Positions 15,888 to 24,495 of a DNA stretch of 64,000 bases are shown piece after piece. The DNA lies in NCBI GenBank assembly GCA_964385695.1, contig CAYLQA010000002.1, positions 1 through 64,000 on the forward strand, read 5' to 3'. The stretch comes from CAYLQA01 sp964385695 (GTDB lineage: Bacteria > Desulfobacterota > Desulfobulbia > Desulfobulbales > Desulfurivibrionaceae). A program made the position numbers and the translations under genes. Numbering within the stretch: position 1 is the stretch's first letter; each line of letters begins with the position of its first letter. The notes under the pieces were generated by a model. The model searched no databases. It saw only the letters and a program-made list of their open reading frames with translations, and had not been told where the DNA came from.

Positions 15888-17342
15888 ATGGCATTAGAGC
15901 TCAGACAACAACTTAAACTCAGCCAGCAGCTGGTGATGACGCCGCAGCTGCAGCAGGCTATTAAGTTGCTTCAGCTCTCCCGCCTTGAGCTTGCCGAAAC
16001 TATTCAGCAGGAGATCGAAACCAACCCGGTTCTCGAAGAAGAAGTCACAACTCCCGAACCTGCTGCGGATGTTCTGCCGGCACAAAACGAGCAGGAACCG
16101 GAGGTAAAAGAGCCGGAAAAAACCGCTGAAGTCGAGATGGAACAACCCTCGTCCATGGGGGAGATCGACTGGGAAAACTACAGCAACGAGTATGAAAGCG
16201 GTTATTCCTTTAAGCAAAAAGACGATTCGGACCTGCCCTCGCGCTTAGACATCCTCTCCACCAAACCAGACCTACAATCCCATCTCAGTTGGCAGCTCAA
16301 CCTCTCCGACCTGGACGAAAGAGAAAAAGAGGTTGGCGCTTTTATCATTGGTAACCTGGACCGTAACGGTTTCATGACGGTCACCGACGATGAAATCGTC
16401 GAAGGTACGGGCTGCGATCATAATCTGGCAGAGGATATGGTTTTTGTGGTGCAGGAGATGGACCCACCCGGCATAGGCGCCCGCAATATCCAGGAATCGC
16501 TGCTCATCCAGCTCACCCGGATGAAACTTGATAAAACCTTGGCCTACACCCTGGTCCGTGATCACCTCTCTAACCTGGAAAACAAGAACTACGCCGCCAT
16601 TGCCAAGGCAACCGGCAATGCCATGGATAACATCCTGGCCGCGGTACAGGTCATCATGGGACTTGACCCCCACCCGGGACGGGTCTACTCCGATGAAGAG
16701 CCGCAATACATCATCCCGGATGTCTACGTTTATAAGATGAGTGGCGAGTATGTCATACTTCTGAACGACGAAGGCCTGCCGCGGCTCAAGGTGAGTAATT
16801 ATTACAAGGATATCCTGAAAAAGGATTCCCAGGCGCCCACCGACACCAAGGATTATGTACAGGACAAACTTCGCAGCGCCATGTGGCTGATCAAGAGCAT
16901 CCAACAGCGGCAACGCACCATCTACCGGGTGGTGGAGAGCCTGCTCAAATTCCAGTTCGATTTTTTTGAAAAGGGCGTGGCCCATCTCAAGCCCCTGGTC
17001 CTGCGCGATGTGGCCGAAGATCTTGAGATGCATGAGTCCACCATCAGCCGGGTAACCAGCAATAAATACATCCACACCCCCCAAGGCACCTTTGAACTGA
17101 AGTACTTCTTCAACTCGGCCATCAGCCGAGCCGGCGGAGATGCTTTGGCCTCGGAGAGTATCAAGCAACGGATCAAAACCATTATCCAACACGAAAATGC
17201 GGAAAAACCTCTCAGCGACAACGCCATTGCCGAGATTTTCAAAAAAGAGAGCATCAAACTCGCCCGCCGCACCGTGGCCAAGTACCGTGAACAACTTGGC
17301 ATCCTGCCCTCAAAGCTGCGCAAAAAACCCAAGCTGAAATAA
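15888..17342 (+). CDS. rpoN: RNA polymerase sigma-54 factor
   Basis: Sigma factor for promoters that need an AAA+ enhancer-binding activator. Region I is glutamine and leucine rich (LRQQLKLSQQLVMTPQLQQ). An acidic region II follows, then the core-binding domain. A helix-turn-helix (MHESTISRVTSNKYIHTP) precedes the RpoN box ARRTVAKYR near residue 459. The length is 484 residues. Together with the ptsN-like and rapZ genes downstream it forms the classical rpoN operon. Confidence 0.98.
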   Translation: MALELRQQLKLSQQLVMTPQLQQAIKLLQLSRLELAETIQQEIETNPVLEEEVTTPEPAADVLPAQNEQEPEVKEPEKTAEVEMEQPSSMGEIDWENYSNEYESGYSFKQKDDSDLPSRLDILSTKPDLQSHLSWQLNLSDLDEREKEVGAFIIGNLDRNGFMTVTDDEIVEGTGCDHNLAEDMVFVVQEMDPPGIGARNIQESLLIQLTRMKLDKTLAYTLVRDHLSNLENKNYAAIAKATGNAMDNILAAVQVIMGLDPHPGRVYSDEEPQYIIPDVYVYKMSGEYVILLNDEGLPRLKVSNYYKDILKKDSQAPTDTKDYVQDKLRSAMWLIKSIQQRQRTIYRVVESLLKFQFDFFEKGVAHLKPLVLRDVAEDLEMHESTISRVTSNKYIHTPQGTFELKYFFNSAISRAGGDALASESIKQRIKTIIQHENAEKPLSDNAIAEIFKKESIKLARRTVAKYREQLGILPSKLRKKPKLK

Positions 17343-17344
17343 CC

Positions 17345-17797
17345 ATGGGCCTGATACGTGAAATCCATGGGGACCTGATTGTCCCGGAACTTGCCGCGAC
17401 CTCTAAAAAAGAGGTTTTAGAGGAGCTGGCCGGGGTGGTGCAGAAAAAAATCCCTACTCTTAACGCGGATGACCTCCTTGCCATTCTGATGGAACGGGAG
17501 CACCTTGGTTCAACCGGAATCGGCGACGGTATCGCCATCCCCCACGGCAAGCTGAAAGACATCAGCGAGATGATCGTCTGTTTTGGCAGAAGTACAAAGG
17601 GAATCCCTTTTGATGCCTTAGATGGCAAGCCGACCCACCTTTTTTTCCTCCTCATCGCCCCGGAGGATGCAGCCGCTCACTATCTGAGTAGTCTTGCCGA
17701 ACTCTCCCGTTTTCTCAAAAGCAGCCAGTTTCGCTCCGGCCTGGAACAGGCCCGGGACAGGGATGAGATTCTGACAATCTTCGCTCAAGCCGACTAA
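17345..17797 (+). CDS. ptsN: PTS EIIA-Ntr-like regulatory protein
   Basis: A fructose-type PTS EIIA domain of 150 residues. The phosphorylatable histidine is H67 in GIAIPHGKL. In the nitrogen PTS this protein relays phosphorylation state to potassium and nitrogen regulation. No sugar-permease domain is attached. It starts 2 bp after the rpoN stop and lies 11 bp before rapZ, so it is almost certainly co-expressed with both. Confidence 0.92.
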   Translation: MGLIREIHGDLIVPELAATSKKEVLEELAGVVQKKIPTLNADDLLAILMEREHLGSTGIGDGIAIPHGKLKDISEMIVCFGRSTKGIPFDALDGKPTHLFFLLIAPEDAAAHYLSSLAELSRFLKSSQFRSGLEQARDRDEILTIFAQAD

Positions 17798-17808
17798 AAA
17801 GGTAGGCC

Positions 17809-18699
17809 ATGCCTTCCAGCACTCAATCCATCAGCAGCAAAGAGTTGCAGATCGTTATTTTGACCGGTCTTTCCGGGGCCGGCAAAAGCACCGCCTTAAA
17901 CGCATACGAGGACAGCGGCTTTTACTGTATCGACAACCTGCCCGCCTTTTTACTGCCAAACCTGCTGAGCCAAGCCCAGGAGCGTGCCTACCCATCGGAT
18001 CGTATTGCCCTGGTTATGGACGTGCGTGACCGTTCCTTTCTCGACTCTTTGGACTCCGTGCTCGCCGAGGCAAAAAAGCAGGCCGCTTCTCTAAAAATCA
18101 TTTTTTTTACGGCGGAGGAAAAAATTCTGGTCCGCCGGTACAGCCAACTACGCCGCCCCCATCCCTTGGCAGGCCAAATGCCTCTATCCGAAGGAATTCG
18201 ACGGGAAAAAGAACTACTGACCGAACTGGCCAAGGTAGCGGACTCGGTAATCGATACCAGCGAGATGTCTCCCCACGATTTGCGACAATCCCTGCGGGTC
18301 CAGATGAGCGCAGCCTCGACTGGACAGATGCCCATCAACATCCTCTCATTCGGCCACAAACACGGCATCCCCCTTGAGGCGGATCTGATGTTTGACGTGC
18401 GCTTTCTGCCCAATCCTTATTACGACGAATCATTGCGGCATAAAACAGGGCTGGACAGAGAAGTGGCGGACTATGCCATGGGACATGAGGATGGAGAGGG
18501 CTTTTTGCAGCAACTTGAGCAGTTGTTAGCGTTTCTAGCCCCTCAATTTGAAAGGGCAAGCAAGCCCTACCTGACCGTGGCCATTGGCTGCACCGGGGGC
18601 AGACACCGCTCCGTGGCCGTGAGCGAGGCATTAGGCAGCCGCCTTGCGAGTGCGGAAATCCCTTCGCAAATTTTTCACCGGGACATGGCAAAGAAATAA
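17809..18699 (+). CDS. rapZ: RNase adapter / nucleotide-binding protein RapZ
   Basis: A YvcJ/RapZ-family P-loop protein. Walker A is GLSGAGKST at the N-terminus, followed by YCIDNLPAFLLP. The C-terminal domain ends with the conserved IGCTGGRHRSVA. In enterobacteria RapZ directs RNase E to the glmZ small RNA and senses glucosamine-6-phosphate. Whether the RNA partner exists here is unknown. The length is 296 residues, and it is the last gene of the rpoN operon. Confidence 0.95.
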   Translation: MPSSTQSISSKELQIVILTGLSGAGKSTALNAYEDSGFYCIDNLPAFLLPNLLSQAQERAYPSDRIALVMDVRDRSFLDSLDSVLAEAKKQAASLKIIFFTAEEKILVRRYSQLRRPHPLAGQMPLSEGIRREKELLTELAKVADSVIDTSEMSPHDLRQSLRVQMSAASTGQMPINILSFGHKHGIPLEADLMFDVRFLPNPYYDESLRHKTGLDREVADYAMGHEDGEGFLQQLEQLLAFLAPQFERASKPYLTVAIGCTGGRHRSVAVSEALGSRLASAEIPSQIFHRDMAKK

Positions 18700-18740
18700 C
18701 GAGCCCGGCTCTATAAAGCGACCGTCCCTTGCCTGCTTTG

Positions 18741-19328
18741 TTACAAAATCACCCGTGTCTCCCCATCGTTTTCCCGCTCAAGAGCGACAACCTTAGCGTT
18801 TGCAACTTTGATGGAACGAAAATTCGCTATGGGGTGTCCAGTGTAGTGAAGAATGAGGCTGCGGATAACTATGAGGTGGCTGACCACCAGCAGGTTTCCG
18901 TCTACATGCTCGGCAAAAATTCTTTCAAGGCAGCTTACCGCCCTTTTTTGCACATCGCTGATGGTTTCACAGTTCGGCACAAAAAAACCTGCCGGATCTT
19001 CCAACCAGGTTGGGTATTCTTTGCCGAAGCGGGAGCGGATCTCGTCCTTGGTCAGCCCGTCCCAGTGGGGCAGGTTAATTTCGGTGATATCGTTGACCAG
19101 GGTCACCGGCGCCGAAGTTGTCTTTTGAACAATCTCGGCGGACTGCCTGGTCCGCGGGAGCGGCCCGGCATAGATAGCCGCCAGATCTTTATCCTGCATC
19201 TGCTCCGCAACCTTCTGCAACTGGACAACCCCGTCCGCATGCAAGGGCTCGGCGGTTCGGCCTGCAAAACGATTTTCCTTATTGGCCGGGGTTACCCCAT
19301 GGCGGGTGAGATATATGGTGGTAGACAT
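18741..19328 (-). CDS. Histidine phosphatase family protein
   Basis: A phosphoglycerate-mutase-like phosphatase. The catalytic RHG motif appears in LTRHGVTPANKENRFAGR, and the second histidine in LLVVSHLIVIRSL. I start at the ATG at 19328, which has the strong Shine-Dalgarno AGGAGGAG. A longer frame adds 28 unconserved residues. The length is about 195 residues, like alpha-ribazole phosphatases (CobC) and broad-specificity phosphatases, and the substrate cannot be assigned. It converges on rapZ. Confidence 0.88.
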   Translation of the reverse strand: MSTTIYLTRHGVTPANKENRFAGRTAEPLHADGVVQLQKVAEQMQDKDLAAIYAGPLPRTRQSAEIVQKTTSAPVTLVNDITEINLPHWDGLTKDEIRSRFGKEYPTWLEDPAGFFVPNCETISDVQKRAVSCLERIFAEHVDGNLLVVSHLIVIRSLILHYTGHPIANFRSIKVANAKVVALERENDGETRVIL

Positions 19329-19405
19329 CCTGCTCCTCCTCTCGGGCTCAGAAAAAACTTGCTGATCCCCGTTGATTTCGGGTAAAAATAAAGGCTTAAA
19401 AAAAT

Positions 19406-19483
19406 AACGCAAGGACGCGAAGACGCAAAGAAAAAATATTTTTTAAACAGAATCTTAACCTTGCGTCTTGGCGCCCTTGCGTT
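19406..19483. repeat. AACGCAAGG-type inverted repeat
   Basis: Arms at 19406-19431 and 19459-19483 are imperfect inverted repeats built on AACGCAAGG-n-CGC. The complement of the right arm begins AACGCAAGGGCGCCA, identical over 15 bases to the left arm of the element at 25467. The AT-rich centre contains AAAAAATATTTTTT. It lies between the divergent phosphatase and FG-GAP genes. Confidence 0.7.
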
Positions 19484-19544
19484 GAAGTGGTAATTAAGTT
19501 CATTTACGCAAAACTTAACCTTTTTGTAATACAGGATATTTCTT

Positions 19545-21266
19545 ATGCAACGTTGTTCCCGTTCTTTGCGTGTTCTCTTTCTCTCTTTCGTTACCCTAGG
19601 ATTACTCCTTGGCAGCATGGGGTCGGCCCTTGCAGAGTCCGCAGGCAAAATCGCCTTTCTGCCATTCAAGGCCAACGCGCCCAAGGATATGGGCTACCTG
19701 ACCAACGGCATCCGAGACATGCTCGCCAGCCGTTTGGCTTCAGAGGTTGGCCTGACCGTGCTGGATAAAAACAATGTGGACGCCGCACTTCCCAAGACCG
19801 GGTCCTTAACCAAACCGCAAGATTTCCTCAACCTCGGCAAAAAGCTTGGCGCGGATTATGTGGTTGCGGGCAGCCTCACCGCATTTGGTGCAAGCCTTTC
19901 CCTTGATGCTAAGATTTACGATACCGCCAAGGGCAGCCACCAAAACTTCTACGCCACTGCCAAAAGCGAAAGCGAGATCATCCCGGCCATCGATACCCTG
20001 GCCTGGGACATCGGCGAAAAAACCTTTGGCCACAAACGCCCTGTCACAGCCCTCAGACAACCCCAAGCAGCACCAACCGCCCCTGCTGCCCCCCAATCAG
20101 CCTACACCACCGCCCACCCGGAACGCACATTTGCCCAACGCTCCGGCGCTTACGGCGGCTCCCCCTTTGTTTACGCCAAGGGCGCGACCAGCGGTTTTAC
20201 CAAGTCCCAGAACATGAAGCTCACCCTGCAGTACATGGAGGTGGCGGATCTTGATGGTGACGGCGTTGACGAGTTTATCCTGGCCAACAGGACCAGTGTA
20301 CAGATCTTCAAACGCAACGGGCCCCGCCTTGCCAAGGTGGGGCAGATTGAGGCCCCGGCCCGCTATAAGGTCCACGCCATCTCCGTGGCAGATCTCAATG
20401 GAAACGGCAAGATGGAGATCTATGTCAGTGCGGCCGACCACCTTGAGCCCCGCTCCTTTGCTTTTGAGTGGCAGGAAAAGAACAAGGCCACCTACCTCTT
20501 TCAAAACGAACGCTTTTTCGTCCGCGCCATGCACCTGCCCGGAGAGAGCACCGTCCTGCTCGGTCAGCAACCCGATTTTGACAACCCCATACGCCCTGGC
20601 ATCTTTCGTCTAGAAAAGAAAGGCAAAACACTCAAGGCAGGAAACCGGGTACAGCTGCCGGAAAGCGTGAACCTCTTTGATTTTACCGTTGCCGACTTGG
20701 ACAACGATGGTTCCCGTGAGGTGATTGCCATCGACCAGCATGACCGTTTGAAGGTTATGCGCACCGCAGGGACCCTGCTGTGGGAGAGTGATGACTTTTA
20801 CGGTGGGACAACTCGTTATATCGGGGGCATTGCACCGAAAAACGTTGCATCCGCTGTTCAGCATAAAGAGGATTATGGCCGTATCTATATACCCTCACGG
20901 ATTATCGTTGCCGATGTCAATTTGGACGGGCAAAAGGATATCTTGGTCAACAAAAATCTTTCCACCTCCTCCCGTGTTTTCCAGAATATGAAGAACTACC
21001 CAAGCGGCGAGGTGCATGCCTTGACCTGGAACGGCATTGGCTTAGAGGAAATGTGGCGCACGAAAAAGATTGACGGCTATATCACGGACTATATGCTGTT
21101 GCTGCAGGGGGAGGATGAAACCAAGGCAGAGCTGGCCGTGGGGCTCATCCTCAGGCGGGGGGACATGAGTATGGCCGGAGAGAAGACCAGCACGGTATTG
21201 TTTTACCAGTTGGACTTTAATAAAACGGCAAAAATTATTGAAGAGAACATGGAGCGTAATTTTTGA
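19545..21266 (+). CDS. Exported protein with TolB/CsgG-like N-terminal domain and FG-GAP/VCBS repeats
   Basis: A 573-residue secreted or periplasmic protein. The signal peptide ends at GSALA|ES. Residues about 33-160 (KIAFLPFKANAPKDMGY, MLASRLASEVGLTVLDK, GADYVVAGSLTAFG) look like the alpha/beta domain of TolB-N, CsgG or LpoB type proteins. A low-complexity proline/alanine linker follows near residue 175. The C-terminal half has at least four FG-GAP-like calcium motifs: VADLDGDGVDEF, VADLNGNGKMEI, VADLDNDGSREV and VADVNLDGQKDI. These repeats usually fold as a beta-propeller. The function is unknown. Confidence 0.82.
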   Translation: MQRCSRSLRVLFLSFVTLGLLLGSMGSALAESAGKIAFLPFKANAPKDMGYLTNGIRDMLASRLASEVGLTVLDKNNVDAALPKTGSLTKPQDFLNLGKKLGADYVVAGSLTAFGASLSLDAKIYDTAKGSHQNFYATAKSESEIIPAIDTLAWDIGEKTFGHKRPVTALRQPQAAPTAPAAPQSAYTTAHPERTFAQRSGAYGGSPFVYAKGATSGFTKSQNMKLTLQYMEVADLDGDGVDEFILANRTSVQIFKRNGPRLAKVGQIEAPARYKVHAISVADLNGNGKMEIYVSAADHLEPRSFAFEWQEKNKATYLFQNERFFVRAMHLPGESTVLLGQQPDFDNPIRPGIFRLEKKGKTLKAGNRVQLPESVNLFDFTVADLDNDGSREVIAIDQHDRLKVMRTAGTLLWESDDFYGGTTRYIGGIAPKNVASAVQHKEDYGRIYIPSRIIVADVNLDGQKDILVNKNLSTSSRVFQNMKNYPSGEVHALTWNGIGLEEMWRTKKIDGYITDYMLLLQGEDETKAELAVGLILRRGDMSMAGEKTSTVLFYQLDFNKTAKIIEENMERNF

Positions 21267-21334
21267 ATTTTTGCCAAACTCCTGCAAGGTAGTTTGACGA
21301 TTGATAATATATTGCATGATAAGGCAAAAAAAAC

Positions 21335-21364
21335 TTGACAATTTACCTAAAATCCAGCTTAGAC
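21335..21364 (+). promoter_or_regulatory. Predicted sigma-70 promoter of the porin gene
   Basis: A consensus TTGACA -35 lies at 21335-21340. A -10-like TTAGAC/TAGACT lies about 18 bp downstream, around 21359-21365. It would give a leader of roughly 110 nt that contains the self-complementary CATCTATATAGATG and ends in an AAGGGGAT ribosome binding site. Confidence 0.5.
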
Positions 21365-21479
21365 TGGTACGTGATAGTAACTTTCATCTATATAGATGTT
21401 GATCAGACTCAGGAGAAAGGCTGATCCACATCCCAAATTTAGATGAAAAAGATTAACTCTTTTTATAAGGGGATAAGAG

Positions 21480-22787
21480 ATGAAAAAAGTATTATCCGCA
21501 GTAGCCGCATTAGGCTTGGTAGCTGTAGCTGCCAACGCCATGGCAGCCGATGTAAAGATCAGCGGTTCCTACACCGTTGAGGGTATCTACAACAGCAGTG
21601 CTGATGGATCTGGATCTGTTGACCTGGTAGATAATGGCAACAACAGCTCTGACAGCTGGTACATGCACACCTTCAATATCAACCCTGTGATCAAAGTCAA
21701 CGACAAGATCACCATGAAGTCCGAGATCCGCCTTGCTGACAACACCGTTTGGGGCAAGCAGACCGGTGGTGATCTGAATTTTTCAACAACCCAGACTGAT
21801 TCCAATGGCGACACAGTAGCAGACACCACCAGTGATGTTTACGTACATCGCATTTTTATGGATTGGAAGTCTCCCATGGGTAAGGTTCGTGTGGGTCGTG
21901 TGCCTGCAGGCCCTTACGGTGGCTCCACTGGCTTCCTCGATAACGATATCCGTGAGAACCGCATCATGTGGTGGCCGAGCTTCTTGAAATCCGGTCCCTG
22001 GTCCGTACTGCTTGATGTCGTTAAAGATACTGAGAACGAGGCAACCGGTAACGGTACCGATGATATCGACAAGTACGATGCCCGTGTTTACTACAAAACC
22101 AAAGACCTGTACGCTGGTCTGCGTGTCAACGTGATGAACGGCACCACCCACGATCAAGAGAAGGTCACCTACTTCGGTTTTGCCGATTGGAAGACTGGTA
22201 ACTACTTTGTTAACTTCGAGTTTGCCAAGGCTGATGGCGATGCCTCCGCAACCGTTGATTACGACTCTTTGGCTTATATCCTCCAGGCAGGTGGAAACTT
22301 CGACAACCTGACCGCTGACCTTATGTACTTCTATGCCGAAGGTGACGCTGCTGGCTCTACCACCGAGGTCGGTAATGCTCTTGGTGGTAATGGTACCGGA
22401 CAGCTCTTCGAGCCCCTGTACATTCTCACCGGTCGTACCACCGGCATGCTGAATCCTGATGTCAACGGTGTTAACCCCGGTGCATTCAACATGACCAGGG
22501 ATGGTGTTCAGGCCATCGTTCTCTCTGCTGATTACACCGTATCTGACCGTATGACCTTGCACGGCGCATTGGGTTGGGCTGAGGCAGACGAGGTTCAGAC
22601 TGCTGGCCAGGATGACGAGTATGGTTGGGAATTCAACGTAGGTGCAGCCTACAAGCTGCTCGACAACCTGACCTACGAGGCGCACTTCGGTTACTTCGAC
22701 ACCGGCGACTACTTCAAGTCCGGTAACGCTGCTACTCAGACCGAGGAAGTTTACCTCCTGACACACGCTCTGACCATGACCTTCTAA
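21480..22787 (+). CDS. Outer-membrane porin-like beta-barrel protein
   Basis: A 435-residue protein with a clear signal peptide (LSAVAALGLVAVAANAMA|AD) and alternating polar/hydrophobic strands with aromatic girdles throughout. It ends in an aromatic residue (LTMTF), the outer-membrane insertion signal. It contains the porin-like segments VRVGRVPAGPYGGSTGF and NRIMWWPSF. A strong promoter, a good ribosome binding site (AAGGGGAT), a strong terminator and its own monocistronic unit all suggest an abundant porin. The substrate is unknown. Confidence 0.85.
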   Translation: MKKVLSAVAALGLVAVAANAMAADVKISGSYTVEGIYNSSADGSGSVDLVDNGNNSSDSWYMHTFNINPVIKVNDKITMKSEIRLADNTVWGKQTGGDLNFSTTQTDSNGDTVADTTSDVYVHRIFMDWKSPMGKVRVGRVPAGPYGGSTGFLDNDIRENRIMWWPSFLKSGPWSVLLDVVKDTENEATGNGTDDIDKYDARVYYKTKDLYAGLRVNVMNGTTHDQEKVTYFGFADWKTGNYFVNFEFAKADGDASATVDYDSLAYILQAGGNFDNLTADLMYFYAEGDAAGSTTEVGNALGGNGTGQLFEPLYILTGRTTGMLNPDVNGVNPGAFNMTRDGVQAIVLSADYTVSDRMTLHGALGWAEADEVQTAGQDDEYGWEFNVGAAYKLLDNLTYEAHFGYFDTGDYFKSGNAATQTEEVYLLTHALTMTF

Positions 22788-22825
22788 TTATGCCTTTCGC
22801 ATAATTAGAATAGCTTTAGACGTAC

Positions 22826-22863
22826 AAAGCCCCGCTGGAAGAATTCCAGCGGGGCTTTTTCTT
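22826..22863 (+). terminator. Strong intrinsic terminator after the porin gene
   Basis: Arms AAAGCCCCGCTGGAA (22826-22840) and TTCCAGCGGGGCTTT (22844-22858) form a perfect 15-bp stem with a 3-nt loop, followed by TTTTTC TTTT. Confidence 0.95.
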
Positions 22864-22866
22864 TTC

Positions 22867-22907
22867 TTGACACCATGCCACTGCCTCCTTACCTTAAAGT
22901 AAGGTAA
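22867..22907 (+). promoter_or_regulatory. Predicted vapBC promoter and operator palindrome
   Basis: A TTGACA -35 lies at 22867-22872. The -10 region, about 17 bp downstream, falls inside the palindrome TTACCTTAAAGTAAGGTAA (22889-22907; 8-bp arms, 3-bp centre). Such a palindrome over the -10 is what an autorepressing antitoxin operator looks like. Confidence 0.6.
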
Positions 22908-22927
22908 AAATTAACAAAGAGTTCACC

Positions 22928-23167
22928 ATGGCTTCAGCCACAATTACAAGTAAGGGGCAGGTCACCATTCCCAAAAAAATTCGGGAGTATCTCAAGGCAG
23001 AAAAGGGGGCGAGAATCGAGTTTATCATCGACTCGGACGGAAAAGTCACCTTGATGCCGGTCTCTGAGGATGTGCAGGAGTTGAAGTATATGATTCCCCT
23101 GCCCCCCAAGCCGGTCTCCCTTGCCGATATGGAGCAGGCCATTGAGGAGGAAGGGGGGCGTGGATGA
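22928..23167 (+). CDS. AbrB/MazE-type antitoxin (VapB-like)
   Basis: A 79-residue swapped-hairpin AbrB-type DNA-binding protein. The N-terminus ASATITSKGQVTIPKKIREYL is typical of this fold. The C-terminal third (DMEQAIEEEGGRG) is the acidic flexible toxin-binding tail. Its stop overlaps the toxin start by 4 bp (ATGA), the usual toxin-antitoxin arrangement. It probably represses its own promoter through the palindrome at 22889. Confidence 0.9.
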   Translation: MASATITSKGQVTIPKKIREYLKAEKGARIEFIIDSDGKVTLMPVSEDVQELKYMIPLPPKPVSLADMEQAIEEEGGRG

Positions 23168-23568
23168 TCGGTCTCGATACCAATATCCTTGTTCGTTACA
23201 TTGTTCAGGACGATAAGCTCCAGTCGGAGATGGCGACCTCATTTATCGAGCAGAAGAGCTCGCAGGATCCAATTTTTTTCGTCAATCACATCATCCTCTG
23301 TGAGTTGGTTTGGGTTTTGCGGCGATGTTATAATGCAAACAAGGATGCAATCACCCAGGTAATTGAACAAATTCTCAAAACATCCGTTTTTCAAGTGCAA
23401 TCTCCCCAGGCGGTATGGACTGCGTTGAAACTTTACCGGAACAACAGGGCTGATTTTTCCGATTGTCTCATAGGGCGCATCAACCACGAAAACGAGTGCC
23501 GGATAACCGTCACTCTTGGCAAGGCAGCCGCCCGCTTGAACGAATTCAGCGAGCTATCCACCCTCTAA
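23164..23568 (+). CDS. PIN-domain toxin (VapC-like ribonuclease)
   Basis: A 134-residue PIN-domain protein, expected to cleave RNA and to be held inactive by the preceding antitoxin. Acidic residues of the site are D5 (GLDTNILVR), E47 (LCELVW) and D97/D100 (ADFSDCLIG). At the place where the fourth acidic residue is usual (TFD in many VapC proteins) this protein has VTLGKAAAR with glycine. Catalysis usually needs the first three, so activity is still possible. The 4-bp overlap with the antitoxin supports a functional pair. Confidence 0.9.
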   Translation: MIGLDTNILVRYIVQDDKLQSEMATSFIEQKSSQDPIFFVNHIILCELVWVLRRCYNANKDAITQVIEQILKTSVFQVQSPQAVWTALKLYRNNRADFSDCLIGRINHENECRITVTLGKAAARLNEFSELSTL

Positions 23569-23600
23569 AGCGCCTCATTTCCCTTTTGCTTACCAGACGT

Positions 23601-23663
23601 GAACATGCAAAGCGAAACGCATTCCCCGTGGCTCGAAGTCTTGCGCTTATCTGCCGCGGGGAG
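23601..23663. repeat. Short repeat downstream of vapC
   Basis: GAACATGCAAAGCGAA at 23601-23616 is repeated exactly at 36301-36316. It is followed by an inverted pair, CATTCCCCGTGG and CCGCGGGGAG (23654-23663), and by the word ATCTGC, in the same order as in the larger palindromic elements. Confidence 0.55.
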
Positions 23664-23675
23664 TTTCAATATCTG

Positions 23676-23693
23676 AAAATATCATGATATTTT
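23676..23693. promoter_or_regulatory. Perfect 18-bp AT-rich palindrome
   Basis: AAAATATCATGATATTTT at 23676-23693 is a perfect palindrome. It is bracketed by TTTCAA and TTGAAA, and lies between the converging vapC and nucleotidase genes. It could be a protein-binding site or a bidirectional transcript end. No function is assigned. Confidence 0.4.
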
Positions 23694-23750
23694 GAAATGA
23701 AACTTGAATTTATCATGACAGTATTTTCGCTTGCATATTCAAGGACAGGC

Positions 23751-24413
23751 TCAGATAAGCTCGTTGAAAAAGACGATGGAGGGAAATCTTGCCGAGTAGT
23801 GTACAGGCCCCATGCTGCTTGGCTTGGCCACAAAGATGAGTCCGCCGAAGTCATGCTCCGCCGCCGACTCCAGGATTCTTTCCGAATCCTCGCCCAGGAA
23901 CGATCTGGCAAGATCGATATCGAGCACCTCGGCCAGCCTCGGCCAGAAGGCAGGGTCCTCCTTGGCCATGCCCACCTCCTCGGCGCAGATGGTTCTGTCG
24001 AAGTAACCGGCCAGGGCTGTCTTTTCCATCTTGATGGCCAGGGTCTTGGAGTGGGCGTTGGTCACCAGAAAAATTCCCTTGCCCTGCTCCTTTATCCAGT
24101 GGAGGAACTCCTTGACATAGGGGTGAACAGCGATAAGGTGGTTTATTTTGATCTTTAAGGCTGGGATATCGAGCCCCAACTCCCGAGACCAGTAATCCAG
24201 ATCGGTCCAATCCAGGGTCCCTTCCCTGCTCTTGAACATGGCCAGCAGTTTTTTCTTGGCCGCTTCAATATCCATGTTATTTTGCCGGGCATAAACCTCA
24301 GGTACGTAATGCTCCCAAAAATAATCGTCAAAATGCCGATCCAGCAAGGTGCCGTCCATATCTAGAAGCACTGTATCAATTTTGTTCCAATCTACTTGAG
24401 CGGGTATCTTCAT
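23751..24413 (-). CDS. HAD-family hydrolase, YrfG-like nucleotidase
   Basis: A haloacid dehalogenase-superfamily phosphatase of about 220 residues. Motif I is LLDMDGTLLD, motif II is FLVTNAHSK, motif III has GMAKEDPAFW and motif IV is FLGEDSERIL. The opening VLLDMDGTLLDRHFDDYFW and the overall pattern resemble the GMP/IMP nucleotidase YrfG. I use the ATG at 24413 (MKIPAQVDW), with GGAAG upstream; a GTG at 24428 would add five residues. It is monocistronic. Confidence 0.85.
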   Translation of the reverse strand: MKIPAQVDWNKIDTVLLDMDGTLLDRHFDDYFWEHYVPEVYARQNNMDIEAAKKKLLAMFKSREGTLDWTDLDYWSRELGLDIPALKIKINHLIAVHPYVKEFLHWIKEQGKGIFLVTNAHSKTLAIKMEKTALAGYFDRTICAEEVGMAKEDPAFWPRLAEVLDIDLARSFLGEDSERILESAAEHDFGGLIFVAKPSSMGPVHYSARFPSIVFFNELI

Positions 24414-24495
24414 GTTGCTTCCAGTCACGAAATTACAACAAAAGGTTGTTTTTACTTTCGTGTTTTTTCTTGGGTTTCGTAGCTAACCTTTTCCT

